24,483 nt of DNA, taken from a virus. The stretch is from positions 1 to 24,483 of IMG/VR virus record IMGVR_UViG_3300042305_001809; one strand, 5' to 3'. Position 1 is the stretch's first letter; every line of letters starts with the position of its first letter. The notes below the pieces were generated by a model, which saw only the letters and a list, made by a program, of their open reading frames with translations, had not been told where the DNA came from and searched no databases. The position numbers and the translations under genes were made by a program. Shown here piece by piece: positions 14,972 to 20,681 of this stretch.

Positions 14972-15153
14972 GCTCTACCGCCTGGATCACCTCCTACCGC
15001 CCCACCGAAGACGACGCCGACCAGGACGGTGAAGTCGAAATCCTCCTCTCCCCCCAGGGCGAAGACGAAGACACCGACTTCCGCGACTGGGACGAGGTTC
15101 CCGGCGGTGCTCCCTGGCGCCGCACCGTCATCTGGGGTCGCGGTAGGTCATGA
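14968..15153 (+). CDS. Small acidic protein of unknown function
   Basis: This 61-residue protein has a strongly acidic core (TEDDADQDGEVEILL, then GEDEDTDFRDWDEV) and a short basic Trp/Arg end (PWRRTVIWGRGRS). It overlaps both neighbours by ATGA junctions, as expected for translational coupling, which supports it as a real gene. Small acidic phage proteins often mimic DNA or bind basic host proteins, but nothing in this sequence proves that here. Confidence 0.55.
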   Translation: MSSTAWITSYRPTEDDADQDGEVEILLSPQGEDEDTDFRDWDEVPGGAPWRRTVIWGRGRS

Positions 15154-15527
15154 CACCCTCCTCGACTGTGGGGCTCGCCCTGCTGAGCTACTTCATCGGT
15201 TATGCCCTGGGCCTAAGTCATCAGTCTTCCCGGCCCAGGGATGGTGGCAGCCGGCCACCCGCTTACGACTGGCGAACACGGTTCAACCACGAGAACACCA
15301 ACAGGCCCAGCGGGCCGCCACCACTCCGGTTGCGGCGCTCCGAGCCGGCTGAGCAGTTCATCCGCATGGACGAGGGCCCCATCCAGCGCGGCAACGGCAA
15401 CGGTGGGCCCACCACGCCGAAGCCTCAGCTCGCTGGCGGTCGGCTGATAGGCCCCGGCGGCGTGCCCATCGGCTACCAGCCCCGCCCGTCGAGGCCCGGC
15501 GCAAACCCCCCGCCTTCTGAGCCATGA
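15150..15527 (+). CDS. Small protein with N-terminal membrane segment and proline-rich tail
   Basis: This is a 125-residue protein. Residues 5-22 (STVGLALLSYFIGYALGL) form one probable membrane segment or uncleaved signal anchor. The remaining 100 residues are rich in Pro, Gly, Arg and Asn with low complexity and are probably disordered. It could sit in the inner membrane with its tail in the cytoplasm or periplasm. Coupled to both neighbours by ATGA overlaps. No family is recognised. A lysis-accessory role is possible, but there is no second membrane segment as in most holins. Confidence 0.5.
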   Translation: MTPSSTVGLALLSYFIGYALGLSHQSSRPRDGGSRPPAYDWRTRFNHENTNRPSGPPPLRLRRSEPAEQFIRMDEGPIQRGNGNGGPTTPKPQLAGGRLIGPGGVPIGYQPRPSRPGANPPPSEP

Positions 15528-15709
15528 CTACCCACTACCCACCCGTCACCGAGCAGAACTGCGGCAACTGCTACGCCGCCCGCAGCAATCGAGGCATCCA
15601 TTACTGCTGCCGCCACGCCATTCGCCCGAACGAAGACCGCTCGTGGCCCCCTCAGGTCCGCCCTGACTGGTGGTGCGCCGAATGGTCCCCCCAGGAGCAC
15701 ATCTCATGA
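15524..15709 (+). CDS. Small cysteine-rich protein, probable zinc-binding fold
   Basis: This 61-residue protein has Cys13, Cys16, Cys28, Cys29 and Cys50 plus histidines (NCGNCYAARSNRGIHYCCRH, then PDWWCAEW). The spacing suggests one zinc site made by CxxC with the CC pair or the last Cys. Such zinc knuckles in small phage proteins bind nucleic acid or host proteins. It overlaps the upstream gene by 4 bp (ATGA) and ThyX by 4 bp (ATGA). It is probably real but of unknown function. Confidence 0.6.
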   Translation: MTTHYPPVTEQNCGNCYAARSNRGIHYCCRHAIRPNEDRSWPPQVRPDWWCAEWSPQEHIS

Positions 15710-16437
15710 ACCAACCCCGAGACCCCTACTTCCGCGTCGAGGTGCTCGCCCACACTGAGCAACCCCAGACAGTCTGCTGGTGGGCCCTCCACCAGGACTA
15801 CAGCGAAAACTTCGCTTTCGATGAAGACCCTCCGTCTGAATCAAAAGCAGGAGAGATCGTCGTTAAACGTCTCCTCGCAGGCGAACGAGGTCACTACGGC
15901 CCTTTGGAGCACCCCTCAATCACATTTAATGTCGGCTGGTTTCCTCACACCGTCATGCAACAGGCTCGCACACACCGCGTGGCTGTTTCATTTGACGTCC
16001 AATCCGGCCGTTACACCTCGCAACGCATTCTCGATGTCCTCGATAACAAACGCCCTCTGGAAGAAGTCTTCTACCTTCGTCCAGTCGGCTCTTATACAGA
16101 CCGCAAAGGCGCTCACTACGACTACACCGAGGACGCCCGCCGCATCGACCTGGCCCGCTGTCACGACGCCGCCGCCCACTTCGCCGCCCAGCTCCGCAGT
16201 GGTTTCGCTGAAGAGCACGCTCGTGAGCTGATCCCCTACGCGATCCGCCAGCACTTCGTGGTGACGTTCAACCTGCGGTCGCTGCTCCACTTCGCCGACA
16301 TGCGAGCCAAGCGCGACGCCCAGCTCGAGATCACCCAGCTCTGCGACCTGATCTGGCCCCACGCAACTCGCTGGACCCCCGAGGTCGCCGCCTGGTACGG
16401 CCAGACTCGCCTGCACAAAGCCCGCCTCGCCCCTTAA
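15706..16437 (+). CDS. thyX: Flavin-dependent thymidylate synthase ThyX
   Basis: This 243-residue enzyme converts dUMP to dTMP using methylene-tetrahydrofolate, NADPH and FAD, raising dTTP for phage DNA synthesis. The signature is at residues 88-103: RTHRVAVSFDVQSGRYT, the ThyX motif RHR-x7-S with Thr at its second position. Earlier the GHYGPLEHPSITF segment (62-74) matches the FAD/dUMP-binding His region, and the C-terminus has QHFVVTFNLRSLLHFADMR, also typical. The size fits the family (about 210-250). The start chosen is ATG 15706, overlapping the Cys-rich gene; it is preceded by a pyrimidine-rich CATCTC and not a Shine-Dalgarno sequence. ThyX is common in cyanophages. Confidence 0.95.
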   Translation: MNQPRDPYFRVEVLAHTEQPQTVCWWALHQDYSENFAFDEDPPSESKAGEIVVKRLLAGERGHYGPLEHPSITFNVGWFPHTVMQQARTHRVAVSFDVQSGRYTSQRILDVLDNKRPLEEVFYLRPVGSYTDRKGAHYDYTEDARRIDLARCHDAAAHFAAQLRSGFAEEHARELIPYAIRQHFVVTFNLRSLLHFADMRAKRDAQLEITQLCDLIWPHATRWTPEVAAWYGQTRLHKARLAP

Positions 16438-16440
16438 GTC

Positions 16441-16875
16441 ATGCCCTTCTCTGAGTTCGACCTCGAAGACCGATCCATGAACCGCACTGCCATCATCCTG
16501 ACCTCGATCGGCGGCGTTGCTGCCGTGGCCTTCGTCCTCTGGGGCCTGCCCCAGTTCGGCGTCTACAAACGCACCCTCTCCGGCCGCGCCGCCCTGATGG
16601 AAGCCGAGAGCACTCGCCAGGTGCGCGTCCTCGAGGCCAAAGCCAAGCAGGAATCCGCCACCCTCGAAGCCCAAGCTGAGATCACCAAAGCCCGGGGCAG
16701 TGCCCAAGCCATCGCCGCCCTCAAGGCCGAGCTTGGCAGCAGCGACGCCTACCTCCGCTGGCTCTACATCCAGGGCCTCCAGGAGCAGAACGGCCAGGGC
16801 GAGAAGACCGTGGTCTACATCCCCACCGACGGCCTCGTCCCCCTGCCCATCTCCGAGGCCCCGCGCCTCAAGTGA
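16441..16875 (+). CDS. Membrane-anchored coiled-coil protein, prohibitin/SPFH C-terminal-like
   Basis: This is a 144-residue protein, or 132 if it starts at the ATG 16477. One membrane segment (about residues 17-38: IILTSIGGVAAVAFVLWGL) is followed by a long helical, Ala/Glu/Lys-rich heptad region (GRAALMEAESTRQVRVLEAK to about 95). A short terminal domain (WLYIQGLQEQN, then KTVVYIPTDGLVPLPI) follows. The helix and the closing YIPTDG part resemble the C-terminal region of prohibitin/HflC-like SPFH proteins, but the SPFH domain itself is absent. It would sit in the host membrane and oligomerise. A role in protecting against or modulating host membrane proteases is only a guess. Confidence 0.6.
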   Translation: MPFSEFDLEDRSMNRTAIILTSIGGVAAVAFVLWGLPQFGVYKRTLSGRAALMEAESTRQVRVLEAKAKQESATLEAQAEITKARGSAQAIAALKAELGSSDAYLRWLYIQGLQEQNGQGEKTVVYIPTDGLVPLPISEAPRLK

Positions 16876-16888
16876 ACCCCCGAGGTCG

Positions 16889-17770
16889 ATGCCCGCCCAC
16901 TCATCCGCCGAGCTCACCACCTACCTCAACGAGGTAGGCCGCTTCCCGGTGTTGACCAAGGAGACCCAGCTGCTCCACTGCCGCCGCATCCACGCCTGGG
17001 TCAACCACCCAGGCGGCCGGGCCGCCGCTCCCCGCCCGCTGGCCCGCGCCGGCCGGCGCTCGATGGACGTGATGCTGCAAACCAACCTCCGCCTGGTGGT
17101 CTCAGTCGCCCGCAAGTACATCGGCCGGGGCCTGGAGCTCCCCGACCTCATCCAGGAGGGCAGCCTCGGCCTCATCCGTGGCCTCGAGCTCTTCGACCCC
17201 ACCCGGGGCTACGCCATCACCACCTACGCCTACTGGTGGATCCGCCAGGCCATCACCCGGGCCATCCACAGCAACGCCCGCACCATCCGCCTGCCGATCA
17301 ACCTGCAGGAGACCCTGGTGCGGATCCGTCGCTTCACCTGGGACTTCCAGCACCAGCACGGCCGGGCCCCCTCCATCTGCGAAACCGCCCAGGGCCTCGA
17401 CGTCACCCCCGAGCGCGTGCAGCAAGTCCTCGCCGCCTCGGACCTCACCTCCTGTGCCTCCCTGGATGTCACCGCCACCGACGACGGGAGCCCCATTGTC
17501 GACCTCATCCCCAACCCGGACGACAACACCAGCAATACCCCCACCCTGGCCCTCCTCGAGCAGGCCGACACCGAGCTCCTCGCCGACGCGCTCTCGGTCC
17601 TCCCCGAGACCGAAGCCTTCATCGTCCACGGCACCGCCTTCGACAACCGCACCATGCAGGACATCGCCGACGAGCTCCAGGTCCCCCGAGCCCGGGTGCA
17701 GCACCTCCGCCACCGCGCCCTCAACCGCCTCCGCCTCTACATGGCCGCCCAGGGTTACCGGCGGGCTTGA
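16889..17770 (+). CDS. Phage-encoded RNA polymerase sigma factor, RpoD-like (group 1/2 type)
   Basis: This 293-residue sigma-70 family factor should redirect host RNA polymerase. Region 1.2 is at residues 6-37 (DNA-facing TTYLNEVGRFPVLT). Region 2 spans 60-137, with core-binding LPDLIQEGSLGLIRGLELFD and the -10 recognition helix YAYWWIRQAITRAI followed by RTIRLP. Region 3 is at about 140-190. Region 4 spans 230-285 (LPETEAFIVHGTA, then TMQDIADELQVPRARVQHLRHRAL), including the -35 recognition helix. It is shorter than host RpoD, with no long N-terminal region 1.1 and no large non-conserved insert, and is nearest in layout to cyanobacterial group 2 sigmas. The start is ATG 16889. Its stop codon overlaps the -35 of the promoter that serves the next gene. 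Confidence 0.93.
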   Translation: MPAHSSAELTTYLNEVGRFPVLTKETQLLHCRRIHAWVNHPGGRAAAPRPLARAGRRSMDVMLQTNLRLVVSVARKYIGRGLELPDLIQEGSLGLIRGLELFDPTRGYAITTYAYWWIRQAITRAIHSNARTIRLPINLQETLVRIRRFTWDFQHQHGRAPSICETAQGLDVTPERVQQVLAASDLTSCASLDVTATDDGSPIVDLIPNPDDNTSNTPTLALLEQADTELLADALSVLPETEAFIVHGTAFDNRTMQDIADELQVPRARVQHLRHRALNRLRLYMAAQGYRRA

Positions 17771-17796
17771 CAGGTTGCATAAAGGCGTGCAAGACT
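17767..17796 (+). promoter_or_regulatory. Promoter overlapping the sigma factor stop codon
   Basis: TTGACA (17767-17772), an 18-bp spacer ending in TGC (17788-17790), and a -10 AAGACT (17791-17796). The layout matches the four promoters of the RNA array downstream. Transcription would start near 17803, 14 bases before the HTH/RHH gene. The -35 contains the TGA of the sigma gene. Confidence 0.55.
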
Positions 17797-17816
17797 TATG
17801 CTTTCATCCGCACCTC

Positions 17817-18203
17817 ATGCCGATCGGTTCCGCCCGCTCGAATGTGACGCTCGAGGAGCTTCGCGCAACCTGCGAGAAGCTTTACGCCCGTGACGGCTTT
17901 GTGAAATGGGCCGATGCCGCCCGGGTCTACGGCATCAGCCGCCAGGCAGTCCACAACAGGTTGAAGGTCGCAGTAGAGAAAGGCGAGCTGGAAGAGGCGA
18001 TCTTCCTGCGCTGGTCCTCCCCAACGTCTCGCGCTGCAGCTTCCCGCACCAACCGCCTCGTCTCCCGAGAGCGGGAAAAGCTCCAGATCCGTGCAACTCT
18101 CTCCGAAGCCAATATCAAGTGGCTTAGAGAGCAATGTGTCATCCGTGGTGTGACGACTGCAGATATAATCAACGGCCTTATTAACAAAGCTCGAAACGAG
18201 TAA
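17817..18203 (+). CDS. DNA-binding protein with HTH and RHH-like ends
   Basis: This 128-residue protein starts at ATG 17817; the open frame before it belongs to a shadow of the sigma gene. Residues 10-55 contain a helix-turn-helix (FVKWADAARVYGISRQAVHN, then RLKVAVEKGEL). Residues 60-88 are a basic linker, and residues 90-128 (KLQIRATLSEANIKWLREQC, then VTTADIINGLINKA) look like a ribbon-helix-helix. Two DNA-binding modules in one small protein suggest a regulator. It lies between the sigma factor and the RNA array and shares their promoter type, so control of the array is plausible but not shown. Confidence 0.65.
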   Translation: MPIGSARSNVTLEELRATCEKLYARDGFVKWADAARVYGISRQAVHNRLKVAVEKGELEEAIFLRWSSPTSRAAASRTNRLVSREREKLQIRATLSEANIKWLREQCVIRGVTTADIINGLINKARNE

Positions 18204-18307
18204 ACACATACACAATATCCCTCATACATATACATTTTCTTGTAGTAGTGGAAGTGTCGTGAGTGTGCTTCGCACTGCTGCGCTCAAGCTGTAGCGCTGC
18301 GCACAGT

Positions 18308-18337
18308 TTGACAGGCTGCCGGATGGTGTGCTACACT
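18308..18337 (+). promoter_or_regulatory. RNA-array promoter A
   Basis: TTGACA (18308-18313), 18-bp spacer ending TGTGC, then TACACT (18332-18337). The expected start is near 18344. The following 55 bases hold the palindrome GTGTGCGCACAC (18345-18356) and a CTCTCC motif (18375-18380) also present in the RNAs of units B and C, so a related short RNA may be made, but no clear closing stem is visible. The sequence just upstream (18204-18245) is an unusually A/T-rich patch. Confidence 0.55.
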
Positions 18338-18403
18338 CGCGCAGGTGTGCGCACACGCGATGCCCGCGTGCGGTTCTCTCCACCTTGGCCAGCGGCCTAG
18401 GGG

Positions 18404-18432
18404 TTGACAGACTGCGGATCTTGTGCAATGCT
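18404..18432 (+). promoter_or_regulatory. RNA-array promoter B
   Basis: TTGACA (18404-18409), 17-bp spacer ending TTGTGC, then AATGCT (18427-18432), giving an extended -10 TGC-AATGCT. A start seven bases after the -10 falls at 18439, exactly on the first paired base of the RNA below. Confidence 0.65.
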
Positions 18433-18438
18433 TGATTC

Positions 18439-18506
18439 ATCGCTGAAGCGAGCCGGCCTGAGCCGTTGCCCCATAGGGGCGGGCTCTCCCTGCCTGCTTC
18501 AGCGAT
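18439..18506 (+). ncRNA. Candidate small RNA B, about 68 nt
   Basis: A perfect 11-bp terminal stem is formed by ATCGCTGAAGC (18439-18449) and GCTTCAGCGAT (18496-18506). Inside, GAGCC (18450-18454) can pair with GGGCTC (18480-18485), and GCCCC-ATA-GGGGC forms a hairpin (18468-18480). The predicted transcript start coincides with the stem base. The internal CTCTCC (18484-18489) is shared with unit C. There is no open frame of note and no T tract, so the 3' end may be made by processing. It is paralogous in layout to unit C, with different bases but preserved pairing in the terminal stem. Confidence 0.6.
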
Positions 18507-18529
18507 CAGCCTGAGCCAATCGGCAAGGG

Positions 18530-18558
18530 TTGACAATCCGGCGGCTCTGTGCAATGCT
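18530..18558 (+). promoter_or_regulatory. RNA-array promoter C
   Basis: TTGACA (18530-18535), 17-bp spacer ending CTGTGC, then AATGCT (18553-18558). The expected start is near 18565, two bases before the terminal stem of the RNA that follows. Confidence 0.65.
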
Positions 18559-18564
18559 GGATTC

Positions 18565-18628
18565 ATCGAACGGGTCAGACCTCGCAGAGCCTAGGCCACA
18601 GGCCAGCTCTCCGTCGGATCCGTTCGGC
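18565..18628 (+). ncRNA. Candidate small RNA C, about 62 nt
   Basis: The terminal stem CGAACGG (18567-18573) pairs with CCGTTCG (18620-18626). Inside, GAGC (18587-18590) pairs with GCTC (18606-18609) and encloses GGCC-ACA-GGCC (18594-18604). CTCTCC (18607-18612) occurs at the same place relative to the 3' stem as in unit B. The stem bases differ completely from unit B while the pairing is kept, which is internal evidence for a conserved RNA shape. The next cassette begins directly after it. Confidence 0.6.
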
Positions 18629-18651
18629 CAATCCAAGCCAATCGGCAAGGG

Positions 18652-18680
18652 TTGACAATCGGCGCCTTGTGTGCCACACT
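18652..18680 (+). promoter_or_regulatory. RNA-array promoter D, leading into the large structured region
   Basis: TTGACA (18652-18657), 17-bp spacer ending TGTGC, then CACACT (18675-18680). The start is expected near 18687, two bases before CGGCC (18689-18693), which can pair with GGCCG (18723-18727). Confidence 0.6.
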
Positions 18681-18686
18681 TGATTC

Positions 18687-19270
18687 ATCGGCCAGGCGAT
18701 CAACCCTGGAGTCATAGGCCACGGCCGTCGATCCACGTACCCCTTCGGGGGGCGAGGGCGCTAGGGCCTGGAATGAGTAGGGAACTGGGCTAGTACCCCA
18801 GTAAGGCGAAACCCCCGACAAGTCGGCCCCACTTTCATGTGGGCAGAAGCCGGTGAGGGGCGGAGTAGTGATCAACCGAAAGGTCCAGGTGGGTGTTGAC
18901 CCTTAATCCGAATGCGGACCCTTCGTAGTGGTGTAGAACGCCCAGCAAAGTAGTGGCTGTCACAAACGTTTCCGTGCGGTAGGTGCAACGTACTACTGCT
19001 CTATGGGGTTGGGCCCATACGGGGAAACGCTTAATAGTGTCCGGCTCTGCTACATCACGCATCCGGCCTGGTTGCTGACATGAGGCAACCAGGGTGCGCA
19101 CAGGCTCTCCTGTCAGCACGCAGCGCAGTGATACTGCGCAACGGTGGCCAGCGTGACCACCGGGCAATGGGCATTCGGCTCTGCCTATCACGCACAAACC
19201 TTCACCCCCAGGCATCCCCCAGGCGCACTGCGTCTGGGGTTGCTTGGCTGTGGAGCTTTGCTCCATCATC
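18687..19270 (+). ncRNA. Candidate giant structured non-coding RNA, about 580 nt
   Basis: No believable protein frame exists here, but perfect hairpins follow one another: CCCC-TTCG-GGGG (18740-18751), ACTGGG/CCCAGT (18784-18802), CCGA/TCGG (18815-18826), CCCAC/GTGGG (18828-18843), GGGT/ACCC (18891-18902), TCCG/CGGA (18907-18918), long-range AGTAGT/ACTACT (18949-18997), TATGGG/CCCATA (19002-19019), the 9-bp CCTGGTTGC/GCAACCAGG (19067-19093), ACAGG/CCTGT (19100-19113), GCGCAGT/ACTGCGC (19123-19139), CGGTGG/CCACCG (19142-19162), a 10-bp stem at 19217-19239 and TGGAGC/GCTCCA (19251-19265). The size, density of hairpins and phage setting recall giant RNAs such as GOLLD and ROOL; I could not match a consensus. 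The 5' end is set by promoter D; the 3' end is a guess, just before the gene at 19293. Confidence 0.6.
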
Positions 19271-19292
19271 CACTCAAGCTTTGGTAAGCATC

Positions 19293-19541
19293 ATGCAACA
19301 GATGGTATTCGTCCGAACTCGCTACATAGGCGAAGGCGGCAAGATTCGCGCTAGCCTTGCCAACACCACGCTTTCGCGGGGTGCAACTAACATCAAATAC
19401 AGCCACAACCTTTCTGTGCCTGATAACCACCTTGTGGCAGCTCGTGCCTGGGTTATCGAACACATGCAGCTGATTGAGAATAAGCCAATCGGCGTTCAGT
19501 CGTATGACAACGGCTATATCTACGCATTCTCTGCTGTCTGA
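19293..19541 (+). CDS. Small conserved-type phage/cyanobacterial protein
   Basis: This 82-residue protein has a beta-rich start (MQQMVFVRTRYIGEGGKIRA), a middle with KYSHNLSVPDNHLVAARAWV and a C-terminal strand (NGYIYAFSAV). Short proteins that begin with a strand containing "R-Y-x-G-x-x-x-K-I-R-A" and go on to "Y-x-H-x-L-x-x-x-x-N-H-x-x-A-A" recur in cyanobacteria and their phages as far as I recall; their function is unknown. It is the first gene after the RNA locus, and the RNA could end in, or act as, its leader. No Shine-Dalgarno sequence is visible. The in-frame region upstream runs through the RNA hairpins and is not coding. Confidence 0.65.
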   Translation: MQQMVFVRTRYIGEGGKIRASLANTTLSRGATNIKYSHNLSVPDNHLVAARAWVIEHMQLIENKPIGVQSYDNGYIYAFSAV

Positions 19542-19563
19542 TTCCTGAACCGGTTATCTGCTA

Positions 19564-19583
19564 TCTCTCTCTCTCTCTCTCTC
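19564..19583 (+). repeat. (TC)10 microsatellite abutting a start codon
   Basis: Ten perfect TC units directly precede the ATG at 19584. They replace any Shine-Dalgarno sequence. Slippage would change the distance from the upstream gene but not the frame. Confidence 0.95.
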
Positions 19584-19880
19584 ATGACATTCTCTAGCCT
19601 TTGGTTCGAAGGCCGCAACTCGCGGCGCCAGCTCCCTCAGGAGTGCATCATGGATTGCGCCGCCCCTGGCCGCGCTGCAGATGAGTCTGTAGCCCGTTGG
19701 GTCGAACGCCTTCAATTCGACGGCCCCGCGTGGCTGTTCCGCGACTATCTGCGCAGATTCGGCGCATGGAATGAACGTGAGCTTCAGGATCACCACGCCA
19801 ATCGTGAGCGTGTCCTATGGACCTGGGCATGCGATTGCCGGGAGAATCCCGGTGAGTGTGACTACCTCTACCTAGGCTGA
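19584..19880 (+). CDS. Small protein of unknown function following a TC repeat
   Basis: This is a 98-residue protein. The pattern LPQECIMDCAAPGRAADESV (17-36), then WLFRDYLRRFGAWNERELQD and a closing VLWTWACDCRENPG, resembles small uncharacterised proteins of cyanobacteria and their phages: "LPQ... YLxxxGAW... VLWxACxDxxE". Four cysteines are present but not in a classic zinc pattern. The protein is probably helical and cytoplasmic. It is followed one base later by the next start, so they form one translational unit. Function unknown. Confidence 0.6.
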   Translation: MTFSSLWFEGRNSRRQLPQECIMDCAAPGRAADESVARWVERLQFDGPAWLFRDYLRRFGAWNERELQDHHANRERVLWTWACDCRENPGECDYLYLG

Positions 19881-19881
19881 G

Positions 19882-20097
19882 ATGATCATCGAGTACGCAA
19901 CCCCAGCGGATTTTGACCGCTGGCGTAGTCATGCAGAGACCCTAGATGTAGGCGCCCTGCGTCACATCATCATGGATTGCCGCCAGGCCGCAGCAAACAT
20001 GCGCAGTTTCAACACTGTGCGTGAAGGCTTCTATGAAGACCAAGCCTTCACCTACGCCGATGAACTCGCCCGTCGCCGTGTCCCATTCAAGAACTGA
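19882..20097 (+). CDS. Small helical protein of unknown function
   Basis: This is a 71-residue protein, mostly helical: DFDRWRSHAETLDVGALRHI, then DCRQAAANMRSFN, and EGFYEDQAFTYADELARRR. The "DCRxAAxxMR ... EGxYxDxAxTYxDELxRR" layout is one I have seen in small cyanobacterial or cyanophage proteins without known function. It starts one base after the preceding stop and ends 7 bp before the next start. Confidence 0.65.
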   Translation: MIIEYATPADFDRWRSHAETLDVGALRHIIMDCRQAAANMRSFNTVREGFYEDQAFTYADELARRRVPFKN

Positions 20098-20104
20098 ACT
20101 GCCC

Positions 20105-20326
20105 ATGTCTTCTCTATCCCGCATCTACAGCTGGTCTGTCTTCGTCCCCGCCCAATCCGCCTGGGTCCACTTCCGCCGCAATGAAATGCACGGCCCCGGC
20201 TGGTGGTTCAGCGAGGCCCGCACCCAAGCCGGGCGCCAACTGGCCGCCCGCACCATCTCGGCGGAGTATGCCGCCGACCTTTTCCAGCGCCACGGCGCCG
20301 GTGCTGAGATCACTTATTACAGCTAA
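20105..20326 (+). CDS. Small protein of unknown function
   Basis: This 73-residue protein starts at ATG 20105; the frame is open upstream but overlaps the previous gene. It has a beta-strand start (SRIYSWSVFVPAQSAWVHF), a Gly/Trp turn (GPGWWFSEART) and a helical part (QAGRQLAARTISAEYAADLF) with a short terminal strand. Aromatic residues are frequent for its size. No family is recognised. Tight spacing to both neighbours supports expression. Confidence 0.55.
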   Translation: MSSLSRIYSWSVFVPAQSAWVHFRRNEMHGPGWWFSEARTQAGRQLAARTISAEYAADLFQRHGAGAEITYYS

Positions 20327-20331
20327 TCCCT

Positions 20332-20514
20332 ATGTTTCAGCTCAACCTGACTGAACAAGAGTTCTACCGGCTGCGTCTACTGCTCGACTCTGAGTATCGG
20401 CGTCTGCACCGAGAGGCCCCTTTCGCTTTTAGTGACCCGCAGACTTATGCCTCGGCGATAGATCGTATTCGCTCGCAAGTTATGTGGCTAGAAGACAAGT
20501 CCACCTGCACGTAG
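20332..20514 (+). CDS. Small helical protein of unknown function
   Basis: This 60-residue protein begins with FQLNLTEQEFYRLRLLLDSE and ends WLEDKSTCT, probably two helices forming a hairpin or a dimeric coiled coil. The "L-T-x-x-E-x-x-x-L-x-x-x-L" start is common in small phage proteins. It follows the previous gene by 5 bp and is followed by the next start 2 bp after its stop. Function unknown. Confidence 0.55.
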   Translation: MFQLNLTEQEFYRLRLLLDSEYRRLHREAPFAFSDPQTYASAIDRIRSQVMWLEDKSTCT

Positions 20515-20516
20515 TC

Positions 20517-20681
20517 ATGACTCCGACCCAAATGCAAGCCCGCGTCGACACAATCGACCGGCTTTTGTACCGCCTCACTGGTGACGCCGCCGAACGCCTC
20601 AAGTTTGAGCGGCGTTCTTTGCTGCGCCAAATCCACAACATCCCCGCACAGATACAACTCCCTCTTGATTGGCAGCCATGA
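20517..20681 (+). CDS. Very small helical protein of unknown function
   Basis: This 54-residue protein starts at ATG 20517; the open frame before it lies inside the previous gene. It is almost wholly helical (QMQARVDTIDRLLYRLTGDA, then ERLKFERRSLLRQIHNI) with a short Pro/Trp tail, and is basic. It overlaps the next gene by 4 bp (ATGA). A coiled-coil or nucleic-acid-binding role is possible but unproven. Confidence 0.5.
   Translation: MTPTQMQARVDTIDRLLYRLTGDAAERLKFERRSLLRQIHNIPAQIQLPLDWQP

Larger units (their letters stand above)
18514..18660 (+). repeat. 25-bp direct repeat carrying the -35 of promoters C and D
   Basis: Identical 25-bp copies lie at 18514-18538 and 18636-18660. Each contains CCAATCGGCAAGGG followed by TTGACAATC. 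The 122-bp repeat distance equals one array unit, which points to tandem duplication of a promoter-RNA cassette. Confidence 0.85.

Noticed and set aside
15988-16920. A 310-codon minus-strand frame opposite thyX
   Set aside because: ThyX on the plus strand has all family motifs; the antisense frame is low-complexity Gly/Val/Leu.
18439-18628. CRISPR-like repeat array
   Set aside because: The repeated part is a promoter, not a 20-40-bp repeat between equal spacers, and only two exact 25-bp copies exist; no Cas gene is present.
18439-18628. tRNA genes in the small-RNA units
   Set aside because: No T-loop (GGTTCGAATCC-like) sequence or anticodon arm is found in either unit.
18835-19269. A 144-codon minus-strand frame and other open frames inside the RNA locus
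   Set aside because: They run through perfect hairpins, lack any motif and lack a plausible start context; RNA structure explains the region better.
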